64,000 bases of DNA from positions 62,001 through 126,000 of the forward strand of contig JBMHBP010000002.1 of NCBI GenBank assembly GCA_049890295.1, written 5' to 3'. The notes under the pieces were generated by a model. The model worked only from the letters and a program-made list of their open reading frames with translations. It was not told the DNA's origin and searched no databases. This DNA is from GCA-2862585 sp049890295. GTDB lineage: Bacteria; Bacteroidota; Bacteroidia; Flavobacteriales; UBA7312. Within the stretch, counting starts at the first letter, position 1. Each line of letters starts with the position of its first letter. The position numbers were made by a program, and so were the translations under genes. Shown piece by piece: positions 19,200 to 26,847 of this stretch.

Positions 19200-19439
19200 A
19201 TGTCAAGAATTTGCGATATAACAGGTAAAAAAGTAATGGTTGGAAATAACGTTTCTCACTCCAATAGAAAAACTAAAAGAAAGTTTTATCCAAATTTACA
19301 AACTAAAAAGTTTTTTATTCCCGAGTCTGGAGAGTGGATTACACTAAAAGTATCAACCAATGCTTTAAGAACAATTGACAAAAAAGGTATTTCCGCAGTT
19401 CTAAAAGATGCACTGGAAAACGATAATATTTTGATATAA
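19200..19439 (+). CDS. rpmB: Ribosomal protein bL28
   Basis: Large-subunit ribosomal protein of 79 aa. It begins MSRICDITGKKVMVGNNVSHS and continues with the L28 core (NRKTKRKFYPNLQTKKFF). It has its own -7 box and a strong terminator, so it is mainly transcribed alone here, whereas in many bacteria rpmB and rpmG are directly adjacent. Here rpmG lies 2.6 kb downstream. Confidence 0.97.
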   Translation: MSRICDITGKKVMVGNNVSHSNRKTKRKFYPNLQTKKFFIPESGEWITLKVSTNALRTIDKKGISAVLKDALENDNILI

Positions 19440-19461
19440 CACAAATCAAAAATCTCAATAC

Positions 19462-19498
19462 AAAAAAAGTTGTTACATTTGGTAACAGCTTTTTTTTT
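19462..19498 (+). terminator. Intrinsic terminator of rpmB
   Basis: An 8-bp stem with one G-U pair (gttgttac at 19469-19476 with gtaacagc at 19482-19489) is extended by A-T pairs and followed by nine T. Confidence 0.9.
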
Positions 19499-19515
19499 AA
19501 CCTTATTTTTTGCGA

Positions 19516-20127
19516 ATGAATTTTTTTATAAAAAGTCTATTATTTATATTTTCAATAAGTTTATTAGTTACAGCATGTAAAAAAGAAGATGATGTAATTA
19601 ATGACAATGTCGACCCGAATGGTGGTAGTGGAAATATTGAATTTATTATTGGTTGCATGGTTGATACAGCTTGTAATTATAACGTTTCTGCAAACCAAGA
19701 CAACGAGTCTTGTAATTACGATTGCTATGGGTGTGTTGATAAAACAGCATACAATTACAGTACGGAAGCCACCATAGACGATGGCAGTTGTTCTTATGCC
19801 AGTCAAATATTATTAAATACTTGGAATGTAAATGCGGATTGTGATGGTTTTATTTTAGGTAATGTTGTGCCTGATGAAATTACTCTACAAGAAGGATCAA
19901 ATGAAGGTGAAATTATTGCAGATTTTGGTTTTTTTACATTAACTGGAACAGTTAGTCAAGATGGAGATATCACCATTCCGTCTCAAGATGTTTCATTTGG
20001 AGAATTCTCTGCCGTAAGTGTATTTGGTAGTGGTGATATTGAGAATGAACAAACCGTTGAGCTTACCATAACAGCTTCAGTTTTATTACTATTTTCAGAG
20101 ACCTGTGAATTGACATTCACCTTATAA
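19516..20127 (+). CDS. Lipoprotein with two GC-D-A-NY-DGSC cysteine modules
   Basis: Secreted lipoprotein of 203 aa of unknown function. ATG 19516 gives the signal MNFFIKSLLFIFSISLLVTAC. After a KKEDD spacer come two cysteine motifs in a row: GCMVDTACNYNVSANQDNES and GCVDKTAYNYSTEATIDDGS, each closed by a Cys. The same motif occurs once in each of two surface proteins at 29.9 kb and 33.5 kb. The rest is a beta-rich domain with a last cysteine (ETCELTFTL). A TATTTTTTG box stands 3 bases before the ATG, so the start and promoter nearly touch; the box is one base longer than consensus. Confidence 0.75.
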   Translation: MNFFIKSLLFIFSISLLVTACKKEDDVINDNVDPNGGSGNIEFIIGCMVDTACNYNVSANQDNESCNYDCYGCVDKTAYNYSTEATIDDGSCSYASQILLNTWNVNADCDGFILGNVVPDEITLQEGSNEGEIIADFGFFTLTGTVSQDGDITIPSQDVSFGEFSAVSVFGSGDIENEQTVELTITASVLLLFSETCELTFTL

Positions 20128-20149
20128 CTCTTAAAAAATTTTATTGCAC

Positions 20150-21787
20150 ATGAAAAATATTCTTTTTATAGTATTTACGTTTTTGAGTTTTTTAAGTTAT
20201 TCTCAGGAATTTGGAAGAAAAGATAGTCTGAGAGGTTATCTATTCGAACAGAGAAGTTGCTACGATGTACACTATTATCACTTAAAAATATCAGTTAAGC
20301 CTAATGACAAGTTTATAACCGGATTTAGTGAAATACATTTTAATGCAATTACTTCTTTTCAAGAAATACAAATTGATTTATTTCAAAACATGTCCATCAG
20401 TAGAATACTTTTTGAAGGTAGAGAGCAACCTTTTGAACGGGAGTATGATGCTGTATTTATCACTTTCGATAGACAGATTGAGGAAGGAGAAAATAGTTTC
20501 ATAAGAGTCTATTACGAAGGTAATCCAAAAGTAGCTGTTAATCCCCCATGGAATGGTGGGTTTTCCTGGGAAAAAGACTCACTCGGGTTTGATTGGGTTG
20601 GTGTATCATGTCAAGGCCTTGGTGCTAGTTCTTGGTGGCCAAATAAAGACCATCAATCAGATGAACCAGATAGCATGTTAATAAGCTGCCAAGTGCCAGG
20701 CGGATTACAATGTATTTCAAATGGGAATTTAAGGTACCATGACTTAAGAAAGTCTACAAATTTATATAACACCTATCATTGGTTTGTTTCCTATCCAATA
20801 AACAATTATGATGTTACTCTAAATATTGGAAATTATACTCATTTTAATGATATTCATATCACTGAAAGTGATACACTTGATTTAGATTATTATGTCTTAT
20901 CTTATAATTTAGAAAAAGCACAAAAACATTTTAAACAGGTCAAACCAATGTTGACGTGTCTTGAAAAATATTTTGGACCATATCCATTTCCAAATGATGG
21001 TTATGCATTAGTCGAAACGCCCTATCTGGGAATGGAGCATCAAAGTGCTATTGCATATGGAAATAAATATAGAAATGGTTATCTTGGTAATACACGCTTT
21101 ACCGCTGGATTAGACTTCGATTATATTATACTGCATGAGACAGGGCATGAATGGTGGGGCAATAGTATTACCGCTAACGATATTGCCGATATGTGGATAC
21201 AAGAAACGTTTTGTACCTATTCAGAAGTTTTATTTGTAGAATGCATGTATGGCTATGATGCTATGATTAATTATGTCCAAAATCAAATGAAAATGGCCAA
21301 GAACAAGCGGCCAATTGTAGGAATTCGAAATGTACATTTCAAAGGAAGTAGTGATATGTACGCCAAGGGTAGTGCTGTTCTGCATACTGTAAGGAATTTG
21401 ATAGAAAATGACAGTCTTTGGTTTGATATTATCGTGTCAATGACTGATGAATTCAAGTATCAAACTATAGACGGTAAAGATGTTATAAATTACATAAATG
21501 AAAAAAGTGGTTATAATTTTAACACCTTATTTCAACAATATCTTAATCATTATAAATTGCCAATTTTAGAATACAAGCTTACTGGATTTGGTAAACATAA
21601 AATATTAAAATACAGATGGAACGCCATCGAAGGTTTTGATATGCCAATTAAAGTTACTAAGTCAAAAAAATCATTCGAATGGATTTATCCCACAACACAA
21701 TGGAAAGAATTGAATATTAAAATTTGGCGAAAAGATTTTGATATAGCCCATCATTTATTTTTGATAAATTCAAAACAATTTTTTTAA
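20150..21787 (+). CDS. M1 family metallopeptidase (aminopeptidase N-like)
   Basis: Secreted zinc peptidase of 545 aa. The signal peptide MKNILFIVFTFLSFLSYSQ places the start at ATG 20150. The gluzincin motif HETGHEWWGN gives zinc ligands His329 and His333, and Glu352 in WIQETF is the third. The exopeptidase motif appears as GMEHQS near residue 294, in place of the classical GAMEN. It lacks the C-terminal helical domain of large aminopeptidase N proteins, as do many periplasmic Bacteroidota members. It would trim N-terminal residues of peptides in the periplasm. Confidence 0.92.
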   Translation: MKNILFIVFTFLSFLSYSQEFGRKDSLRGYLFEQRSCYDVHYYHLKISVKPNDKFITGFSEIHFNAITSFQEIQIDLFQNMSISRILFEGREQPFEREYDAVFITFDRQIEEGENSFIRVYYEGNPKVAVNPPWNGGFSWEKDSLGFDWVGVSCQGLGASSWWPNKDHQSDEPDSMLISCQVPGGLQCISNGNLRYHDLRKSTNLYNTYHWFVSYPINNYDVTLNIGNYTHFNDIHITESDTLDLDYYVLSYNLEKAQKHFKQVKPMLTCLEKYFGPYPFPNDGYALVETPYLGMEHQSAIAYGNKYRNGYLGNTRFTAGLDFDYIILHETGHEWWGNSITANDIADMWIQETFCTYSEVLFVECMYGYDAMINYVQNQMKMAKNKRPIVGIRNVHFKGSSDMYAKGSAVLHTVRNLIENDSLWFDIIVSMTDEFKYQTIDGKDVINYINEKSGYNFNTLFQQYLNHYKLPILEYKLTGFGKHKILKYRWNAIEGFDMPIKVTKSKKSFEWIYPTTQWKELNIKIWRKDFDIAHHLFLINSKQFF

Positions 21788-21808
21788 AATACTAAAAAGC
21801 TTAATGTC

Positions 21809-22018
21809 ATGATTTGTATTAAAGTAACAATCCCACCATCACTTTGTAAAATTGATGATGAGTTAAAGGCCATTTATCACAGTAAGAATACGTTTTGTGT
21901 ATGGCTATTCAATAGCCGATTCGAGCGAAATAGATTTATGAATGAGACAGCTTATATGAGTAAAGAACAAAGGCAAGCACACTACATTGCTAATTTTGAA
22001 TTAGTAAACCTTGATTAA
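21809..22018 (+). CDS. Small hypothetical protein
   Basis: Possible 69-aa protein that I do not recognise. It has no signal peptide and no membrane segment. It is rich in aromatic and charged residues (CVWLFNSRFERNRFMNE). It starts with ATG 21 bases after the M1 peptidase stop, on the same strand, and ends 70 bases before rpmG. The composition looks protein-like and the gap would otherwise be empty, but no homology supports it. Confidence 0.45.
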   Translation: MICIKVTIPPSLCKIDDELKAIYHSKNTFCVWLFNSRFERNRFMNETAYMSKEQRQAHYIANFELVNLD

Positions 22019-22039
22019 TGCTGATTGTTGAAAATATAG

Positions 22040-22069
22040 TTGTAAAATCAAATCAAATTATTAAATTTG
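22040..22069 (+). promoter_or_regulatory. Promoter of rpmG-DUF4295 (TTG-N19-TAAATTTG)
   Basis: TTG at 22040-22042, exactly 19 bases, then TAAATTTG at 22062-22069. This is a full match to the Bacteroidota sigma-ABfr consensus and the clearest promoter in the window. It lies 18 bases before the rpmG ATG. Confidence 0.85.
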
Positions 22070-22087
22070 CGTCCCAATATTTTAACA

Positions 22088-22270
22088 ATGGCAAAAAAAG
22101 GAAATAGAGTTCAGGTTATTTTGGAGTGTACAGAACATAAATCATCTGGTATGCCAGGCACATCACGTTATGTGACTACAAAGAATAAAAAAAATACCCC
22201 TGACAGAATGGAGTTGAAAAAATTCAATCCAATTCTAAAGAAAATGACTGTTCACAAAGAAATTAAATAA
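22088..22270 (+). CDS. rpmG: Ribosomal protein bL33
   Basis: Large-subunit ribosomal protein of 60 aa beginning MAKKGNRVQVILECTEHKSS and ending ...MTVHKEIK. The start is ATG 22088; a TTG further upstream lies within the -7 box and is excluded. The paired-Cys zinc motifs are absent, so this is a C-minus (zinc-independent) L33. It is followed after 9 bases by the DUF4295 gene. Confidence 0.96.
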   Translation: MAKKGNRVQVILECTEHKSSGMPGTSRYVTTKNKKNTPDRMELKKFNPILKKMTVHKEIK

Positions 22271-22279
22271 TTTTACGTT

Positions 22280-22435
22280 ATGGCAAAGAAAGCAGTAGCA
22301 TCTTTACAAAAAAGAGGAGCAAAAGATTTTACCAAAGTAATTAAAATGACTAAATCGGATAAAAGTGGTTCTTACACTTTTAAATCTGAAATTGTACCAA
22401 AAGATAAGGTCAACGATTATTTAGCAAAAAAATAA
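22280..22435 (+). CDS. DUF4295 family small basic protein
   Basis: Protein of 51 aa beginning MAKKAVASLQKRGAKDFTKV and ending VNDYLAKK, with 13 lysines. It matches the Bacteroidota-specific DUF4295 family, which is almost always found directly after rpmG, as here. The function is not established. Basic composition, small size and position suggest a ribosome-associated protein, which is inference only. A terminator hairpin follows 24 bases after the stop. Confidence 0.88.
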   Translation: MAKKAVASLQKRGAKDFTKVIKMTKSDKSGSYTFKSEIVPKDKVNDYLAKK

Positions 22436-22458
22436 ATTTAATTAACATATTAATATAT

Positions 22459-22486
22459 AAAAGCTTCTCACCATGGAAGCTTTTTC
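22459..22486 (+). terminator. Terminator between the rpmG unit and ftsY
   Basis: A 9-bp stem (aaaagcttc at 22459-22467 with gaagctttt at 22476-22484) has an 8-base loop and ends in five T. It lies over a potential upstream ATG of ftsY (22473), which argues for the downstream start. Confidence 0.75.
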
Positions 22487-22508
22487 TATTTTAAAACATC
22501 ACATTGAA

Positions 22509-23459
22509 ATGGGTATTTTTGGGTTTTTTTCTAAAGATAAAAAAGACAAACTTGATAAAGGCTTAGAAAAAACAAAAGAAAACGTCTTTGGTAAACTCTC
22601 AAGAGCAGTAGCTGGAAAATCTAAAGTTGATGAAGAAGCCCTTGATGATATTGAAGAAGCCCTTATTAGTTCTGATATTGGTGTAGAAACCTCACTGAAG
22701 ATTATTGAGCGCTTAGAAGAAAGAGTAGCAAAGGATAAATATGTCAATTCAACAGAATTACATAATATATTGAAGAATGAAATTAGTCAACTACTGTTAG
22801 AAAATAATTCAGTTGATAACTCTCAATTTAATATTCCTGAAGGGCAAACGCCATATGTTATTATGGTAGTTGGGGTTAATGGAGTTGGTAAAACTACCAC
22901 CATTGGAAAATTAGCTCATCAGTTTAAAAAGGCTGGTAAATCGGTTGTATTGGGTGCGGCCGATACTTTTAGAGCAGCTGCAGTAGATCAGCTAGTCATT
23001 TGGTCAGAACGTGTTGGAGTTGATATAGTTAAGCAAGAAATGGGATCAGATCCAGCCTCAGTAGCTTTTGATACCTTACAGTCTGCAAAGTCTAAAAATA
23101 CCGATGTTGTTATAATTGATACAGCTGGAAGACTACACAACAAAGTAAATTTAATGAACGAACTATCCAAAATTAGAAGTGTAATGGCGAAAGTTATTCC
23201 GCATGCTCCACACGATGTTATGCTAGTTTTAGATGCTTCAACTGGTCAAAATGCTATTGAACAAGCTAAACAATTTACGATTGCTACAAAAGTTGACTCT
23301 ATTGCCCTCACCAAGTTAGACGGAACAGCTAAAGGGGGAGTAGTCATAGGAATTACAGATCAATTTAAAGTACCAGTAAGGTATATAGGCGTAGGAGAGG
23401 GTACAGAAGATTTGCAGTTATTTAACACGAAAGAATTCGTTGACTCTTTATTCAATTAA
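22509..23459 (+). CDS. ftsY: Signal recognition particle receptor FtsY
   Basis: SRP-family GTPase of 316 aa that receives ribosome-SRP complexes at the membrane. The start MGIFGFFSKDKKDKLDKG is the usual Bacteroidota N-terminus; the membrane-binding A domain is very short. The NG domain carries the P-loop GVNGVGKTTT (near residue 123), DTFRAAA and DTAGR (G3) and TKLDG (G4). Its partner Ffh is encoded 22 kb downstream. It is followed directly by rimO, with one base between stop and start. Confidence 0.95.
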   Translation: MGIFGFFSKDKKDKLDKGLEKTKENVFGKLSRAVAGKSKVDEEALDDIEEALISSDIGVETSLKIIERLEERVAKDKYVNSTELHNILKNEISQLLLENNSVDNSQFNIPEGQTPYVIMVVGVNGVGKTTTIGKLAHQFKKAGKSVVLGAADTFRAAAVDQLVIWSERVGVDIVKQEMGSDPASVAFDTLQSAKSKNTDVVIIDTAGRLHNKVNLMNELSKIRSVMAKVIPHAPHDVMLVLDASTGQNAIEQAKQFTIATKVDSIALTKLDGTAKGGVVIGITDQFKVPVRYIGVGEGTEDLQLFNTKEFVDSLFN

Positions 23460-23460
23460 C

Positions 23461-24771
23461 ATGAGAACAAAGTCTGTTAAGCAAAATAAAATAAACGTCA
23501 TTACGCTAGGATGTTCCAAGAATGTATATGATTCAGAAGTTTTAATGGGGCAACTTAAAGCAAATGCTATTGATGTTGAGCATGAAACTCAAGATACTGA
23601 TGCCAATGTAGTGGTGGTAAATACTTGTGGATTTATAGACAATGCCAAAGAAGAATCGATTAACACTATCTTAGAACAAGTAGAAAGAAAAAATAAAGGC
23701 AAGATCGATAAACTTTATGTAACAGGTTGTTTGTCAGAGCGTTATATGCCAGATTTAGAAAAAGAAATTACAAATGTAGATCAATATTTTGGTACGACTG
23801 ACTTACCAAAATTATTAAAAGTTCTTGGTGCTGACTATAAGCATGAGCTTATTGGTGAACGCCTAACTACCACACCTAAGCATTACGCATACCTTAAAAT
23901 TGCAGAAGGTTGTGACAGACCATGCTCCTTTTGTGCCATTCCCCTTATGAGAGGAAAACACAAGTCCAAACCAATAGAGGAATTAGTAATTGAAGCTAGT
24001 AAATTGGCAGAAAATGGTGTAAAAGAACTTATACTTATTGCCCAAGATTTGACCTATTATGGATTAGATTTATATAGTGAAAGAAAATTAGCTGAACTAT
24101 TACAAAAGCTAAGTCAAGTAGACGGGATAGAGTGGATTCGATTACATTATGCCTTTCCATCAGGATTCCCAGAAGATGTGTTGACAGTAATTAGACAAAA
24201 CAAAACGATTTGTAATTATATTGATATTCCATTACAACATATTAGTAATTCTATGTTGAAATCCATGCGACGAGGTACCACCAAAGAAAAAACTAATCGA
24301 TTACTTAAAAAGTTTAAAGAAGAAGTTCCTGGTATAGCAATTCGTACATCATTAATTGTGGGCTATCCAGGTGAAACTGAAGAAGATTTTAATGAGTTAA
24401 AAGAGTGGGTATCCACAACTCAATTTGATAGATTAGGTGTATTTACCTATTCTCATGAAGAAAATACTCATGCTTATCTTCTCGAAGATGATGTTCAAGA
24501 AGAGGTAAAACATCAACGAGCAGAAGAAATTATGGAAATCCAAAGCACTATTTCCTATAATCTAAACCAAAAGAAAGTCGGACAAACACTTAAGGTCTTG
24601 TTCGATAGAAAAGAAGGGGGCTATTTTGTCGGAAGAACAGAATTTGACTCACCTGATGTAGATAATGAAGTACTTGTCAAAGCAGAAAATAACTACATTA
24701 GAATAGGTGAGTTCTACTCCGTAAAAATAATTAGTGCAGATTATTTTGACCTTTATGCAGAACTAATCTGA
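23461..24771 (+). CDS. rimO: Ribosomal protein uS12 methylthiotransferase RimO
   Basis: Radical SAM methylthiotransferase of 436 aa that adds a methylthio group to an aspartate of ribosomal protein S12. The N-terminal UPF0004 domain has its three cluster cysteines in TLGCSKN, NTCGF and VTGCLS. The radical SAM cluster motif is Cys151, Cys155 and Cys158 (CDRPCSFC). A TRAM-like domain lies at the C-terminus. The start is ATG 23461, one base after the ftsY stop. Its 3' end overlaps a convergent lipoprotein gene by 9 bases. Confidence 0.95.
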   Translation: MRTKSVKQNKINVITLGCSKNVYDSEVLMGQLKANAIDVEHETQDTDANVVVVNTCGFIDNAKEESINTILEQVERKNKGKIDKLYVTGCLSERYMPDLEKEITNVDQYFGTTDLPKLLKVLGADYKHELIGERLTTTPKHYAYLKIAEGCDRPCSFCAIPLMRGKHKSKPIEELVIEASKLAENGVKELILIAQDLTYYGLDLYSERKLAELLQKLSQVDGIEWIRLHYAFPSGFPEDVLTVIRQNKTICNYIDIPLQHISNSMLKSMRRGTTKEKTNRLLKKFKEEVPGIAIRTSLIVGYPGETEEDFNELKEWVSTTQFDRLGVFTYSHEENTHAYLLEDDVQEEVKHQRAEEIMEIQSTISYNLNQKKVGQTLKVLFDRKEGGYFVGRTEFDSPDVDNEVLVKAENNYIRIGEFYSVKIISADYFDLYAELI

Positions 24772-25173
24772 CGCTCTAATATATGTCTTCGGAGTAGGTC
24801 TTATATGATTTAGAAATCGTACTTCGTCATAAGCTATTTTTGCAAAATACATTAAGTAAACATCCTCATTTTCATCGGTAAACTCCATTTTATAATACGC
24901 ATTATACTTCACAAAATCCTTTAGTTCTATAGAATTAGTTTTACACGAATCAACATAACTAGTTGTTAACTTTCCTGATGAGGTAATACGTTCAACAACA
25001 ACGTCTTTTTCTGAGACAATAAGACTTTCAATGACACCAGTTGAGTCAGAATGATTCCAAGTACCGATAAACCATTGAGGAGGACTTAAAGAGGGTTCTG
25101 GTTTTGCCGATTCAGGAGTTTTATCACAAGAGAAAAAAGTAATAACTAGTAGGATTAGAATAGTTTTGTTCAT
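24763..25173 (-). CDS. Hypothetical lipoprotein
   Basis: Lipoprotein of 136 aa. The signal MNKTILILLVITFFSC ends in a lipobox (Cys16), followed by a proline-rich spacer (PESAKPEPSLSPP). The folded part starts QWFIGTWNHSDSTGVIESL, which looks like a lipocalin- or YD-type small beta-barrel (the GTW motif is common in those), but this is weak. A -7 box TATATTTG is 22 bases upstream. No functional partner is apparent. Confidence 0.72.
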   Translation of the reverse strand: MNKTILILLVITFFSCDKTPESAKPEPSLSPPQWFIGTWNHSDSTGVIESLIVSEKDVVVERITSSGKLTTSYVDSCKTNSIELKDFVKYNAYYKMEFTDENEDVYLMYFAKIAYDEVRFLNHIRPTPKTYIRASD

Positions 25174-25195
25174 GCTTTAAAGTTTAAGATATATA

Positions 25196-25203
25196 CAAAT
25201 ATA
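25196..25203 (-). promoter_or_regulatory. -7 box of the lipoprotein gene
   Basis: Minus-strand TATATTTG, 22 bases before the ATG at 25173. No TTG at 19 bases. Confidence 0.5.
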
Positions 25204-25293
25204 GTAATTATAGAGTTTAAAGAAAGTTCCAGCTGTTAAATTTTAATAACGAAGAGATTGAAGTCTATATGATGAATAATATTTCGTTTTATG

Positions 25294-25301
25294 TATTTTT
25301 G
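25294..25301 (+). promoter_or_regulatory. -7 box directly before bshC
   Basis: TATTTTTG, ending 6 bases before the GTG start at 25308. With the usual distance from the -7 box to the transcription start, the message would begin at or within a few bases of the start codon. Confidence 0.55.
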
Positions 25302-25307
25302 CCATAA

Positions 25308-26837
25308 GTGAACACGGTAAAAGTACCATATACAAAAACTAATTTTTTTGGTTCTCTAGTCCAAGATTATTTGACTCAAAACGCTAGTTTAGCACCTTTC
25401 TACAATAGGGGATTTGATATAAACAACTTTTCTTATCAAATTAGTGAAAAAGCAAGTCAGCCAATCAATCGAACTGTATTAGTAGAAGCATTAAAGTCTC
25501 AGAATAAATCTATTCAGCTCAGTGAAAAGAGCTATCAAAATATTGAACGACTTTCAAATTCAAACACATTTACTGTAACCACTGGACATCAATTATGTTT
25601 ATTTACTGGACCTTTGTATTTGATATATAAAATTGTTTCGACCATAAACCTATCGAAGTCATTAAAAAAAACTTACCCTAACTACCATTTTGTGCCAGTC
25701 TTTTGGATGGCTTCTGAAGATCATGATTTTGAGGAAATTAATCACATTCATTTATATGGCAAGACAATTGAGTGGAATGCCAAACAACAAGGAGCTGTTG
25801 GTAGAATGAATCTTACTGATATTAAACCAGTTTTAGAATCTCTTTTTAACCTAATTGGTGAAGGAGAATATTCATATGATTTAAAGCAAAAGTTTTTAAA
25901 CGCTTATAGCCCTACAAATACGCTTGCCCAAGCCAATAGAATACTCATTAACGATCTATTTAAAAATGATGGATTGGTAATCATAGACGGAGATGATAAA
26001 CATTTAAAAAGTCAGTTTAAAACAGTTATAAAAAACGATATTTTAAAATCAGCTTATTACACTGATTTAGTCTCACAAAGTGAAAAATTGTCAAAGGAAT
26101 ACAAGCTTCAGGCAAATGTTAGAGCCATTAACTTTTTTAAACTTGAAGATAATAGTAGAATTCGAATAGAATCAGCTGTTGATGAAACTGAAATTGACAA
26201 ATTCCCTGAAAAGTTTAGTCCTAATGTATTATTTCGTCCATTATTTCAAGAAAGTATACTTCCAAATCTAGCTTATATTGGAGGAGGTGCTGAGATAGCC
26301 TACTGGATGCAGCTTAAAAGTCTCTTTAAATCTGAACACATAGTATATCCGATTTTAGTATTGAGGAACTCTGCCCTGATTGTTTCAGAAAAAAATCAAA
26401 TCAGACTTCAAAAACTAGGCTTCAGTATAGATGATTTGTTGCGTTCTGAAGATGATTTGTGCCAGCAATATTTAAAAAGCACTAGTGAAGGTGCAGATTT
26501 GAAAGTAGAGTTTGATAAAATTCAGACTATTTTTGATAGTATTAAGCAAAAATACGCAGATAAAAACTTACTACCTACCCTTGATTCCGAACAAAAGAGA
26601 ACAATGAATTCTCTTAATAAAATGAAGAAAAAAATAAAAAAAATAGAGAAAAGTAAACATGAAGTTGCCTTATCTCAAATTTCAAATATTAAACGTCTTT
26701 ATTTTCCAAAAAATAGTTTGCAAGAAAGATCCGACAACTTTATTCCATTTTATTTAAAACATGGTGATAACTTTATCAAAAAATTAAAATCAGAGTTTGA
26801 TCCCCTAGATACTAAATTTGTAATTTTAGCTCAATAA
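25308..26837 (+). CDS. bshC: Bacillithiol synthase BshC (cysteine-adding enzyme)
   Basis: Protein of 509 aa that joins cysteine to GlcN-malate, the last step of bacillithiol synthesis. The Rossmann-like core shows the family segments TVTTGHQLCLFTGPLYLIYK and VFWMASEDHDFEE. A lysine-rich coiled coil lies at about residues 425-465 (NKMKKKIKKIEKSKHE). The start is GTG: the encoded N-terminus MNTVKVPYTKT aligns with the normal family start and there is no ATG nearby. A -7 box 6 bases upstream suggests a leaderless transcript. guaA follows after 10 bases. Confidence 0.94.
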   Translation: MNTVKVPYTKTNFFGSLVQDYLTQNASLAPFYNRGFDINNFSYQISEKASQPINRTVLVEALKSQNKSIQLSEKSYQNIERLSNSNTFTVTTGHQLCLFTGPLYLIYKIVSTINLSKSLKKTYPNYHFVPVFWMASEDHDFEEINHIHLYGKTIEWNAKQQGAVGRMNLTDIKPVLESLFNLIGEGEYSYDLKQKFLNAYSPTNTLAQANRILINDLFKNDGLVIIDGDDKHLKSQFKTVIKNDILKSAYYTDLVSQSEKLSKEYKLQANVRAINFFKLEDNSRIRIESAVDETEIDKFPEKFSPNVLFRPLFQESILPNLAYIGGGAEIAYWMQLKSLFKSEHIVYPILVLRNSALIVSEKNQIRLQKLGFSIDDLLRSEDDLCQQYLKSTSEGADLKVEFDKIQTIFDSIKQKYADKNLLPTLDSEQKRTMNSLNKMKKKIKKIEKSKHEVALSQISNIKRLYFPKNSLQERSDNFIPFYLKHGDNFIKKLKSEFDPLDTKFVILAQ

Positions 26838-26847
26838 AATTTCATAG

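Noticed and set aside
22473..22508. Twelve-codon N-terminal extension of FtsY from ATG 22473
   Set aside because: This ATG lies in the loop of a terminator hairpin and the extra residues do not match FtsY N-termini.
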